A DNA stretch of 64,000 bases from Bacteroidota bacterium. Lineage in GTDB: Bacteria; Bacteroidota; Bacteroidia; JACPRZ01. Below are positions 1 through 8,429 of the stretch, piece by piece (position 1 is the stretch's first letter; each line of letters opens with the position of its first letter). The notes below the pieces were generated by a model. The model saw nothing but the letters and a program-made list of their open reading frames with translations. It was not told the DNA's origin and made no database searches. Where the stretch lies: contig JACPRZ010000016.1 in assembly GCA_016193485.1 (NCBI GenBank), positions 1 to 64,000 of the forward strand, read 5' to 3'. The translations under genes were made by a program, and so were the position numbers.

Positions 1-1706
1 CCGGAATTTACGGGTACCAGATCGGCACCGGTAATAATTCGGGCGGAGCGGTTGGCGCTTACAGCAGTTCAACATGGGGGGGGTTGGGATATTCGGACGT
101 ATCAGGCAACCGGTGGGGAATGTACACGCCTGCAAACGCAAAAATTGAAGGATATCTTCTTGTGGGTAACCCGTCAGCACCGGCAACAAACCCTGCAGGT
201 CAATATACTGCCTTATACTCACATTCATTTGACGCGGCTACGGTTGGCTGGAGCCAGTTACTGCTCTGCGGTGCTAATACATGGTATTACGGCTTCTCAA
301 GCAATAACGGGAGGTTATACTGGCCTGACGGAGCGGCTTTTAACCGGGCAATGGCCTATTCTCCTTGGATATGGTTGCCGGATGGAATATCGGATGTCCA
401 TGCCGATTTTAATTTCAGTTGCACAACTGAAAATAATTATGACGGTGTATTTCTGGAATACACAACAAATGGCAGTACATGGACAAAAATCACTGCTTTT
501 GACATTGGCCCTTATCCGGATAATGCAGACGGAAGCAATACTTCATGCTCAGGCACTAATAATCAGTCGTGCTGGAATGGAACGGTCAATGGACCGTCCC
601 GTACCTCTGCACTCGGCATTTCAAATACGTGGATTCAGTTTCGTTTCACTTCGATGTCGGATAATTCGACAACCGGTATCGACTTCTCATTATACGGTTT
701 TGGTGTTTATTGCCTTCTGCCATCCATCGGTGGAGCATTTGCCGCTGGAAATATTTATGCGCAAAATAACGTCTATGCCGGTTCCAATGTACTGCTTGGT
801 GATGTGGCTGAATATTTTGATGTGGAGGGAGGTACCGAACCCGGTGATATTATTGCCCTGAAGATAAATGGCCGCTATTCAATTTCCAATATTCCGTACA
901 ATCCGCATCTAATCGGGGTACATTCAACAAACCCAACCGTAACTCTGAATACGCCTTCAGGAACACCGGTAAGTTTATCGGGAAGGGTCCCTGTAAAAGT
1001 CAGCGGTGAAAACGGTTTTATCCGCAGCGGTGATTTCCTTACTTCATCATCGGTGAAAGGTCATGCGATGAAAGCGGATAAATCATGTTTTGTGATTGGA
1101 CGCGCTCTTGAAAATTTCGAACAAAATGGACAAGGTAAATTAATCTGCATTGTGGAACCCGGATGGTACAATCCTTCTTCATCGGGTCAAAATGCCGGTG
1201 GAAGTTTCTTCATTAAAAAAGGAGAAGTTTCGGAAACAATAACAGATAACGCAGTTTTGAAAGATTCCCGGATATTTATCACTTTCCGGTCCAGAATCGG
1301 AACTGACTACTGGATTGATTCGGTTGCAGACGGTACATTCATAATCCGTCTGGATAACCCGGCAGAAAAGGATATACCTGTTGATTACTTCATTGATAAT
1401 GCCCGGTTAATATCCGGAGACGTTAAAACATCCGAAGTTTTTAAAACTTCGGATGTTTTGACAATATCTCCGCCCGGCTTACTGCCTGAAAACCGAAACA
1501 GTGCCCCCCCCCCGTCTCCTCTTCAGCCGGAGAATGCATGGATCTGGTCGGATGAAACCGGATTTAAGATGACAAAAGATATCAACACACTCAAAAAAGA
1601 ACGGGAAAATTACGAAAGAAAAATGGCTGAAGAATTACTCAATGAACAAAAAGAAAAAGAAACGGAAGAAAAACGGCTGTTGGAATTGAGAGAGAAAAAG
1701 AAATAG
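1..1706 (+). CDS. Secreted adhesin/tail-fibre-like protein, 5' end cut by window
   Basis: The frame is open from the first bases of the window, so the N-terminus lies outside it; a TTG at 84 is only an internal codon. The visible part has an Asn/Gly/Ser-rich, beta-rich body. From about 780 comes a module containing DVAEYF, GRVPVKVS, GDFLTSSS and VIGRALE, a pattern I associate with self-processing C-terminal modules of phage-tail-fibre-like bacterial proteins; this is inference from pattern. The last ~55 residues are a charged coiled coil, as in the S74 proteins downstream. Oddities: a G8 tract at 76-83, a C10 tract at 1504-1513 coding for prolines, and a perfect palindrome at 1425-1459 translated in frame. 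It is probably a member of the adhesin array that follows. Confident as a gene, weak on function. Confidence 0.75.
   Translation, partial: GIYGYQIGTGNNSGGAVGAYSSSTWGGLGYSDVSGNRWGMYTPANAKIEGYLLVGNPSAPATNPAGQYTALYSHSFDAATVGWSQLLLCGANTWYYGFSSNNGRLYWPDGAAFNRAMAYSPWIWLPDGISDVHADFNFSCTTENNYDGVFLEYTTNGSTWTKITAFDIGPYPDNADGSNTSCSGTNNQSCWNGTVNGPSRTSALGISNTWIQFRFTSMSDNSTTGIDFSLYGFGVYCLLPSIGGAFAAGNIYAQNNVYAGSNVLLGDVAEYFDVEGGTEPGDIIALKINGRYSISNIPYNPHLIGVHSTNPTVTLNTPSGTPVSLSGRVPVKVSGENGFIRSGDFLTSSSVKGHAMKADKSCFVIGRALENFEQNGQGKLICIVEPGWYNPSSSGQNAGGSFFIKKGEVSETITDNAVLKDSRIFITFRSRIGTDYWIDSVADGTFIIRLDNPAEKDIPVDYFIDNARLISGDVKTSEVFKTSDVLTISPPGLLPENRNSAPPPSPLQPENAWIWSDETGFKMTKDINTLKKERENYERKMAEELLNEQKEKETEEKRLLELREKKK
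1425..1459. repeat. Perfect 17-bp inverted repeat inside a coding sequence
   Basis: Arms 1425-1441 and 1443-1459 are exact reverse complements around a single central base. The element is read in frame as KTSEVFKTSDV, with no stop in this frame. The sense strand would form a stable hairpin in the mRNA. It lies in the linker between the folded domain and the C-terminal coiled coil, a place that tolerates insertions. Confidence 0.9.
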
Positions 1707-1779
1707 GGTACCTTTATTGAAAAATCCGGAAATCCAATTGTTAAAAATATTTATTAACTCTTAAAACACATCTATACGT

Positions 1780-3354
1780 ATGAAAAAAACGTATTTCTTT
1801 TTCGCAATTTTCGTACTGTTTCGCTTTTCGCTGATTGCCCAAAACATCGGCATCAACCTCACAGGTGCTTCCCCCGATGCATCTTCCGGCCTTGACGTTA
1901 GTTTTACCGATAAAGGGGTTCTGGTCCCGCGCATTGCGCTTACGCAAACTTCTTCGGCATCTCCGGTAACTTCTCCGGCAACAAGTTTACTTATTTACAA
2001 CATCGCTTCGGTAAATGACGTAAACCCCGGTTACTACTATTGGGATGGAAGCAAGTGGGTTCGTATTTTAAACAGCAGCGGAAATTTTTGTTCATCGGCC
2101 GCAACTAATTATGTCACAAAATTTACAGGCGCTTCCTCTATATGCAATTCTATAATTTACGACAACGGGACCTATGTAGGTATCGGAACAAACATTCCGG
2201 GTGCTACCCTTGATGTCAACGGCAATTTGATGGTATTCAGTGGTGCAACAGATGGCGCCCGTATGGTATGGCGTGGTGGCACAGGCGGAACACAGGAATA
2301 CCGTGCCAGAGTATTGACAGACGGGCACCTCGGATTTTTTCCCATTGAGACAGGAAATCCCGGTTATGTGGGTGAAGTGCTCAGCTTATTTCAGGATGGA
2401 AGGATTCAGGTTTGCAATGCCGCTTATCCTCTCGGAATGAAAGTGTTTGGAAATATTGAAGTGAATAATTCTTATGATGACCCGTCACCGAGAGCTAACC
2501 ACATCTATTTTACCGATCCTACCGATGCAAATCTTAAAGGGTATATCGGAATAAACCGCAACTCGGCTGCCGGCATTAATAAAGAATATCTGAGTATTGA
2601 AGGTGTTGAGGAAGGTGTGCACTGGATGAACATTGTTTTGGGCGGTGATGATGGAAAAGTTGGAATCGGCACTGCCGATCCGCAGGTGAAATTGCAGATC
2701 AATACCGCAACCAACGCTGAATTCCTTCGAATGGACAGGGGTGCCGGAAATCCTTTCCGAATAATGTTCGGAGATAACCTTGGTGGTTCTTCTAATGCAA
2801 CCGGTGTAGTGTATTTTGAAATCGGTGGTGATGAAACTTATGTGTTCGGAGGACATGTTGTAGCGGATGCTTCCAGTGGCAGGGACCTTGGAGACGGTTC
2901 CCACTTGTGGCGCAATGTTTATGCCGATGATTATTATCTATCCTGTTACGGATGGTTGTCGCCATATTTTTGCTCCGATGTCAGATATAAAAAAGATATT
3001 TCTCCTGTAAAAAATGCCTTGCCTGATGTGCTCAAACTGCAGGGAGTAAGATACAACTGGCGCACGGATGAATTTCCGGATAAGCATTTTGACAACCAAC
3101 GGCAAATCGGGTTCATTGCCCAGGATGTGGAAAAAATTTATCCCGAATTAGTAAAAACAGATAATAATGGCTTTAAATCAATCGATTATGGTAAACTAAC
3201 CCCGCTTCTTTTAGAAGCAATTAAAGAACAGGAGAAACAAATAGAAGAAACGGGAAAGGAAGTTAAAGAACTCAGGACACAATTCGAAAAATTATTAATT
3301 CAGTTAAAAAGGAATGAAAACCCACAATCTGTTCTTTTACAAAAAACCGAATAA
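1780..3354 (+). CDS. Secreted surface protein with C-terminal peptidase S74 chaperone domain
   Basis: 524 aa. A signal peptide (residues 1-20, ending IAQ) is followed by the module shared by this array, starting NIGINLTGASPD and running to about residue 85 (GYYYWDGSKWV). The middle has VGIGT-type repeats typical of tail-fibre-like shafts. The C-terminus is an S74 intramolecular chaperone: the SDVRYKKD motif starts at Ser399, followed by IGFIAQDVEKIYPELV and a terminal coiled coil. In this family the domain trimerises the shaft and then cleaves itself before the motif Ser, aided by Lys; both residues are present. It starts 73 bp after the previous gene and ends 3 bp before the next, suggesting co-transcription. 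Likely an exported trimeric fibre. The binding target cannot be read from sequence. Confidence 0.85.
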   Translation: MKKTYFFFAIFVLFRFSLIAQNIGINLTGASPDASSGLDVSFTDKGVLVPRIALTQTSSASPVTSPATSLLIYNIASVNDVNPGYYYWDGSKWVRILNSSGNFCSSAATNYVTKFTGASSICNSIIYDNGTYVGIGTNIPGATLDVNGNLMVFSGATDGARMVWRGGTGGTQEYRARVLTDGHLGFFPIETGNPGYVGEVLSLFQDGRIQVCNAAYPLGMKVFGNIEVNNSYDDPSPRANHIYFTDPTDANLKGYIGINRNSAAGINKEYLSIEGVEEGVHWMNIVLGGDDGKVGIGTADPQVKLQINTATNAEFLRMDRGAGNPFRIMFGDNLGGSSNATGVVYFEIGGDETYVFGGHVVADASSGRDLGDGSHLWRNVYADDYYLSCYGWLSPYFCSDVRYKKDISPVKNALPDVLKLQGVRYNWRTDEFPDKHFDNQRQIGFIAQDVEKIYPELVKTDNNGFKSIDYGKLTPLLLEAIKEQEKQIEETGKEVKELRTQFEKLLIQLKRNENPQSVLLQKTE

Positions 3355-3357
3355 TAT

Positions 3358-5139
3358 ATGAAAAAACAAATTTTAAAATTTGCAACCGTGAAAGCGTGCA
3401 GGTGTGAAAACGTGCAGGTGAACGAATCGCACTTTCTCACCTTCTCACTCTCTCGTTTTCCCCTTTTCTTGCTGATTGCCAACTGCCTATTGCCAATTAC
3501 TGACTTGTTTTCCCAAAACATCGGCATCAATCTGACAGGTGCCTCGCCCGATGGGTCTTCAGGTCTTGATGTAGACTTTACCGACAAAGGGGTTCTGATT
3601 CCCCGTATAGCACTCACTCAAACTTCCTTGGCAACACCGGTAACTTCACCGGCAACAAGTTTGCTCGTTTATAATACCGCTTCGGTGAATGATGTAACTC
3701 CCGGTTATTACTACTGGAACGGTTCCGCGTGGATGCGCCTTCTGAATGGCGGCTCCTTCGGTGGTACAACCGACTACCTCGCCCGCTGGTTAAGCGCAAC
3801 CGATTTAGGTACAGGTATTACCAGAGATAACGGCACTTACGTTGGAATTGGTTCCGCACCAAGTACAAGTTACAGGTTATTGGTAACCTCGGCTAACAGC
3901 GCTTACGATGCTGTCTATGGCGAACATACATCCGGTTCGGTCGGGTCAGTGTATAATGGTGTATCCGGTAAAGTTGTTAATGCAGCATATACTACCGCCC
4001 AGGGATATCTGGCTTATCATGCTTCAAACAATAATACCTATGCGCTCTATGGCAAAGGCGGCAACTGGGGGGGGTATTTTGATAACAAGGTCGTAATCGG
4101 CAATTCCACTCCCGGCACCATTAATACAGGCGATTTGGAAGTGCAAAATATTACGGCCGGCTCCGGTAATGCCGCTACATTGACTCTAAGACAGACAACT
4201 TCCAATGTAACATCCGGGAATTTACTTTCAAATATAAACTTCGGAGATAATTACCAGGCAAACCCGCAGGCGCAGATACAGGCAATCAGGGGCGCTGCTT
4301 CTTCGGGTGCAACTGACCTGCCGTCAGATATTCTCTTTTATACTATTGATGACGCTTCTACATCTCTCACCGAACGGATGAGAATAAGGTATTCCGGTTT
4401 TGTTGGTATCGGAACTCCAATGCCAAACTATATGCTTGATATAAATCTTGGCGGCAGCCAGGTGCAGGCAACCGGTAATGGAATAAATGCAAACGGCTAT
4501 CAAATTACCAACACAGATGTATCCACCCGGAGTTGGGGATTGTGGGCGCTTGGAAACAGCGGGCTTTACGGTTCTGCAAAATCCTTTGCAATTTATGATC
4601 AGACAGCCGCAGCAACCCGTTTGTTAATCAACACATCTGGTGATGTCGGCATCGGCAATACCTCTCCCGGGGCAAAATTAGAAGTGACAGGGCAGGTAAA
4701 AATTACCGGGGGCTCACCGGGCTCAGGTAAAGTATTATATTCGGATGCAGTAGGCCTTGCCAACTGGGGGGGGGCTTTGCTTTATGATAACAATATTCTG
4801 AATTGCCAGGGTTCCACAACCCAGTATATTGATTTCCCTCACTGGACGCCCTTTACTCTTATTATCGGAGAATATTTCGCTACGCCTACCCAAATTGCCG
4901 ATGGCTCGGCAGCAGAGAATGACGGGTCAATAAGGATAACTTTTTCGGGTGATATTAATTTAACCGGAAGTTATTTGGAAGGGGCGCTGATCACTACTTT
5001 CGGGGAAGGAAACACCTGTAGTTTATATCCTTATTATGCCGGATCGCATTCCGGTGCCGGCACCCATCAGTTCAGGGTTGTTTGTGACAACACGTATGCT
5101 GCCGGTACCTATGTTGCGTTTGTAAAGGTGATATGGTAG
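3358..5139 (+). CDS. Secreted fibre-like protein of the same array, no S74 domain
   Basis: 593 aa. The N-terminus is unusually long before the hydrophobic core: about 30 residues of repeat-derived sequence, then LLIANCLLPITDLFSQ, then the shared NIGINLTGASPDGSSGLDV module. The middle contains VGIGT/VGIGNTSPGAKLEV shaft repeats. Instead of S74 the C-terminal ~110 residues look like an all-beta head ending KVIW at the stop, which I cannot assign to a family. G8 (4067-4074) and G9 (4766-4774) tracts lie in frame and code for glycines. The start at 3358 is 3 bp after the previous stop, consistent with translational coupling. Alternative starts further in would remove the odd leader but no better signal peptide appears. 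Confidence 0.8.
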   Translation: MKKQILKFATVKACRCENVQVNESHFLTFSLSRFPLFLLIANCLLPITDLFSQNIGINLTGASPDGSSGLDVDFTDKGVLIPRIALTQTSLATPVTSPATSLLVYNTASVNDVTPGYYYWNGSAWMRLLNGGSFGGTTDYLARWLSATDLGTGITRDNGTYVGIGSAPSTSYRLLVTSANSAYDAVYGEHTSGSVGSVYNGVSGKVVNAAYTTAQGYLAYHASNNNTYALYGKGGNWGGYFDNKVVIGNSTPGTINTGDLEVQNITAGSGNAATLTLRQTTSNVTSGNLLSNINFGDNYQANPQAQIQAIRGAASSGATDLPSDILFYTIDDASTSLTERMRIRYSGFVGIGTPMPNYMLDINLGGSQVQATGNGINANGYQITNTDVSTRSWGLWALGNSGLYGSAKSFAIYDQTAAATRLLINTSGDVGIGNTSPGAKLEVTGQVKITGGSPGSGKVLYSDAVGLANWGGALLYDNNILNCQGSTTQYIDFPHWTPFTLIIGEYFATPTQIADGSAAENDGSIRITFSGDINLTGSYLEGALITTFGEGNTCSLYPYYAGSHSGAGTHQFRVVCDNTYAAGTYVAFVKVIW

Positions 5140-5160
5140 ACAAAGTAAAAGAATGGACAA

Positions 5161-5178
5161 TCCCGATAGCTATCGGGA
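5161..5178. repeat. 18-bp perfect palindrome TCCCGATAGCTATCGGGA
   Basis: The sequence equals its own reverse complement. Related copies lie at 31602-31619, 33267-33284 and 46917-46934. This copy supplies the last codons and the TAG stop of the minus-strand PIN toxin and sits between two convergent genes, so it could also act as a bidirectional hairpin. Confidence 0.9.
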
Positions 5179-5601
5179 CAAAAACGGATTTATGATGGTG
5201 AGTTTACCTATCCCGTTTTTTTCGGGGTTTTCAATCACTTGTTTGTGTTGGAGATCTCCGGAATACAGGATGGAGCATCCGGCTTCAAGAGCAGCGGCAA
5301 CTATCATAGAATCATAGAATGAAAATTTATAGCGAATGAAAATTTTAAAAACTGTGTCAAACAATTGCGATGTAATTTGTATAACTTCTGAATTGTTACG
5401 GATAAAACAAACAGATTGTCTGGTTTCTTCTTTACTAAAGTCGAAATCTTTAATAAGAACATTGGCAGTTTCGGCAAGCACTTGGGTGCTTACAATGGGT
5501 ACTTCCTTGAGCAGTTCTTTGGCTTTTGATGACTTTTCCGGTTCATCTTTATCAAAAAGGTACAGGCACACATTGCTGTCAATAAAAAATCTATCGTTCA
5601 T
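5170..5601 (-). CDS. PIN-domain ribonuclease toxin (VapC-like)
   Basis: 143 aa from the ATG at 5601. Longer in-frame upstream sequence lies inside the antitoxin gene and is not needed. The start reads MNDRFFIDSNV, with the first PIN acidic residue at Asp8; later acidic positions are in LAETANVL, SFYDSMIVAAA and SGDLQ. PIN toxins are Mg-dependent RNases. The ATG overlaps the end of the preceding antitoxin gene by 11 bp, the usual arrangement for translationally coupled type II toxin-antitoxin pairs. The final residues LSR and the stop codon come from a palindromic repeat, so the original C-terminus may have been replaced. It is the only minus-strand locus in the adhesin array and is probably a later insertion. 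Confidence 0.85.
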   Translation of the reverse strand: MNDRFFIDSNVCLYLFDKDEPEKSSKAKELLKEVPIVSTQVLAETANVLIKDFDFSKEETRQSVCFIRNNSEVIQITSQLFDTVFKIFIRYKFSFYDSMIVAAALEAGCSILYSGDLQHKQVIENPEKNGIGKLTIINPFLSR

Positions 5602-5818
5602 TAGCTCTTTCCCTGTTAAACTTGTAATTTTTAAGAGAAATGGGATGCGCCTTGAAAAACTCCAATGCCTTCTCAAGAGAATAGGGATCGCCTTCCTTTT
5701 TCAGCGATTCAGCATCTTTTATTGTGAAAGCAATCACTTCCACCTGCTTGCCAACAAATTCCTCTGGAATCTGAAGCAGCAATTGCGTGTTTTCGGGAAT
5801 TATTATTTGCCGGTACAT
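5591..5818 (-). CDS. Antitoxin partner of the PIN toxin
   Basis: 75 aa if started at MYRQIIIPENTQ (5818); an ATG 18 bp upstream is also possible. The N-terminal half is a short beta-strand-rich segment (IIIPENTQLLLQIPEEFVGKQ) followed by VEVIAF, resembling small Bacteroidota antitoxins that sit upstream of PIN toxins. The C-terminal half is polar and would be the toxin-binding tail. The family name is uncertain; the assignment rests on small size, position and the 11-bp overlap with the toxin. Such antitoxins normally neutralise the RNase and repress their own promoter, which would lie in the short gap shared with the adhesin gene to the right. Confidence 0.75.
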   Translation of the reverse strand: MYRQIIIPENTQLLLQIPEEFVGKQVEVIAFTIKDAESLKKEGDPYSLEKALEFFKAHPISLKNYKFNRERANER

Positions 5819-5868
5819 ACTATAAATTTTACACAAAGATAGTTAAATCAACATAAACCAAAAACACT

Positions 5869-8307
5869 ATAAAAACAAAAGCAAAAATAAAGTACAATGT
5901 ACCACTTACGCTTAGGGCGCTTTTATTCGTAACATTCGTAACCAATTCGTTATTCGTAACCGCGCAGAACATCGGCATCAACCTTACTGGCGCTTCACCT
6001 GATGCATCCTCAGGTCTTGACGTGAGTTTTGCCGATAAAGGGGTCCTTATCCCGCGCATTGCGCTTACTCAAACATCTTCCGCTGCACCGGTTACATCTC
6101 CGGCTACAAGTTTATTGGTATATAATACCGACTCGGTAAATGATGTTACCCCCGGCTACTATTATTGGGATGGCAGCAAATGGCTGCGCCTGCTTAATGG
6201 CGGCTCGCCCGGTAATGCATGGCTAACCCTTGGCAATGCAGGCACCACTTCATCTACCTCCGCTATTGGTATGCCGGTGAATAATAACTTCATAGGCACT
6301 ACGGATTCAGCGGACTGGGTTATGGCAACCAAAAACATGGAAAGAATGAGAATCAGTTCGGCCGGTAATGTTGGCATTGGTATTTTAAATCCTTCAGAAC
6401 GACTTGAAGTCAGCGGCAACACGCGTATCGGGCAATCTCCGGCAACCCTGACAACACTATCAGTTGCGATGTTAAGCACAGACCTGACTGCAACAGTGGT
6501 TTCCACTGCAGGTTATCCAGGATCAGGGACACTGATTATCGGAGCATGGCCCTCCTATGAAGTGATGTCATATACCTCAACAACAGCCACAACCTTCAAC
6601 GGACTTACAAGAGGTATTTTGGGAACGGTAGCAGCCGGATGGTCAGTTGGTTACCCGGTGAATATATCTTTAGGAAGTTTTATCAAGACCTCAACTGCTT
6701 CGGCTCCGATGATGGTCACCGGAAGCGGGTCAACCTTTCTCGGAGGGATCCCGGGCCCTGTATATTCAGGATCTCCGGGAGTCCTGGAAATTAATCCGAC
6801 CGGAAGTTTTTCCGGACTTGTGCTTCGGAATGATCCCCCATATAATTTGTATTTTACGAATAACATGGGAACAGGAACAAAAATTATGATGAATGGCGCT
6901 GGAGCGCTGACATCCGGTAATGGAATCTATATGGGCGGAGGCATTGCTAACGCTACCACCGGTTTTTCCGGAGCGTTCATCAGAATTGAGCCGTCAAGAA
7001 CTGCGACAGCAACAATAAACGATAATGGAAATTTTGTTCGTCTCACAAGAAGTCATGCAGTAAACAATGCCGCAAGCACCTATACAATTTCCGGGGATTT
7101 AATGCGACTCTATTCGAACATTACCCAAACAGCAGGAACCGGAATTGATAATTCATCTATTCTTTCGCTGAATCAGGCGTTCATTAATGCGACAGGTTCA
7201 GTTTTGAAAGTGGATAATTCCGGAACCGGTAATCTGGCAACTCTTGATGCCACCAACACCAATGCAAATGGTATCTCTGTAGATGTCCAATCTTCCAACT
7301 CCGGCCAGTATGCTTTTAAAGCCACCGGTAACAATGGCGCGACAACAGGTCTCTATATCAGGGCGGACGGTAATGCCGGCATCGGAACAACAAGCCCGAC
7401 TTCAAAACTTTCTGTTGGCGCATCCTCAGAGTTTCAGGTTAACTCAACAGGCAACATTTTAAGAATAAATGATGTTCCTTATTCTTTTCCTGCCGTGCAA
7501 GGCGCAGCATCTGACTTTTTGCAAAATGATGGCGCAGGAAATTTAACATGGGCGGCAGGCGGCAGTGGAACGGTCACTTCGGTCACCGGGACCGTTCCTG
7601 TTTATTCAAGTGGCGGCACTACTCCTGCGATTTCACTCCAGGGTACGGCAGGCGGTATTTTTTATGGCACCGGAGGCGGTTCAAATATTTCTGCTGCCGG
7701 ATCAGCAGGAGAAGTATTAATTTCCGGAGGGGCAGGGGCTCCTGCCTGGACAACCATCTCTACTCATACCAGATTACATTCTATGACCAACACTCTCGAC
7801 CATAGCGCAACTGCCTGGAGATTATTTTATTCCAATGGCAGCGGCCAGGTTACTGAATTGGCATTGGTAGCGGCAGGACAAGTTTTAACATCTGCCGGAG
7901 TTGCTGCCGCCCCGGTTTGGAGCGCTGGCGGAACCGGGACAAAGGTTTTACTTTATAATTGTGAAACCACCGCGTCAGGTAATGTAGCGGCATCTCCGGC
8001 TTCCGTATGTATGTCTTATGCTTTAGCCGCAAACACATATTCGCAGATCGAGGTAGAAGCAAATATCGGAGTACTTGGAAATGGACTCAATAGCACGTGG
8101 AATTTTAATATTATGTATGGAGCAGTTCTGAAAAAAACAGTCGCAATGTCTCTGAATGCGGCTGATAGTAATGGCGATTCATCGGCAGGAGTAGTTTCAT
8201 TTGCCGGTGCACAGGCAGCAGCCGTTACAATACAAATTAATGTTGTAAATGTCGTGGGTAGTATGACATGGTATGTGTATAATATGAGAGTTTACGGAAT
8301 AAAGTAA
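5869..8307 (+). CDS. Secreted fibre-like surface protein, apparent ATA start
   Basis: The conserved QNIGINLTGASPDASSGLDV module begins at 5965, upstream of the first recognisable start (GTG 6022), so the gene must begin further left. The frame is open back to 5857 and encodes a good signal peptide (LRALLFVTFVTNSLFVTAQ). No ATG, GTG or TTG lies in that stretch. The best-placed codon is ATA at 5869 in CTATAAAAACA, against CTATGAAAACA at the start of the related gene at 14082. So ATG has probably mutated to ATA. The body has VGIG and AGIGTTSPTSKLSV shaft repeats; the C-terminal ~130 residues form a beta-rich head without S74. It may be poorly translated or silent. Confidence 0.7.
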   Translation: MKTKAKIKYNVPLTLRALLFVTFVTNSLFVTAQNIGINLTGASPDASSGLDVSFADKGVLIPRIALTQTSSAAPVTSPATSLLVYNTDSVNDVTPGYYYWDGSKWLRLLNGGSPGNAWLTLGNAGTTSSTSAIGMPVNNNFIGTTDSADWVMATKNMERMRISSAGNVGIGILNPSERLEVSGNTRIGQSPATLTTLSVAMLSTDLTATVVSTAGYPGSGTLIIGAWPSYEVMSYTSTTATTFNGLTRGILGTVAAGWSVGYPVNISLGSFIKTSTASAPMMVTGSGSTFLGGIPGPVYSGSPGVLEINPTGSFSGLVLRNDPPYNLYFTNNMGTGTKIMMNGAGALTSGNGIYMGGGIANATTGFSGAFIRIEPSRTATATINDNGNFVRLTRSHAVNNAASTYTISGDLMRLYSNITQTAGTGIDNSSILSLNQAFINATGSVLKVDNSGTGNLATLDATNTNANGISVDVQSSNSGQYAFKATGNNGATTGLYIRADGNAGIGTTSPTSKLSVGASSEFQVNSTGNILRINDVPYSFPAVQGAASDFLQNDGAGNLTWAAGGSGTVTSVTGTVPVYSSGGTTPAISLQGTAGGIFYGTGGGSNISAAGSAGEVLISGGAGAPAWTTISTHTRLHSMTNTLDHSATAWRLFYSNGSGQVTELALVAAGQVLTSAGVAAAPVWSAGGTGTKVLLYNCETTASGNVAASPASVCMSYALAANTYSQIEVEANIGVLGNGLNSTWNFNIMYGAVLKKTVAMSLNAADSNGDSSAGVVSFAGAQAAAVTIQINVVNVVGSMTWYVYNMRVYGIK

Positions 8308-8429
8308 TGTTTTGAATCAGGTCTTTCTGTCCGGACAGATCGCTGTCAAAAATAATGTCATTGATAAAAGTACATAATCACTCCGATTTACCGGAGTGAA
8401 TTTCTTAATTGAACTAAAACCATTTTAAA

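Noticed and set aside
5829-6059. Minus-strand reading frame opposite the adhesin start
   Set aside because: It is antisense to the conserved N-terminal module; similar antisense frames occur opposite each copy of that module, so it is a shadow.
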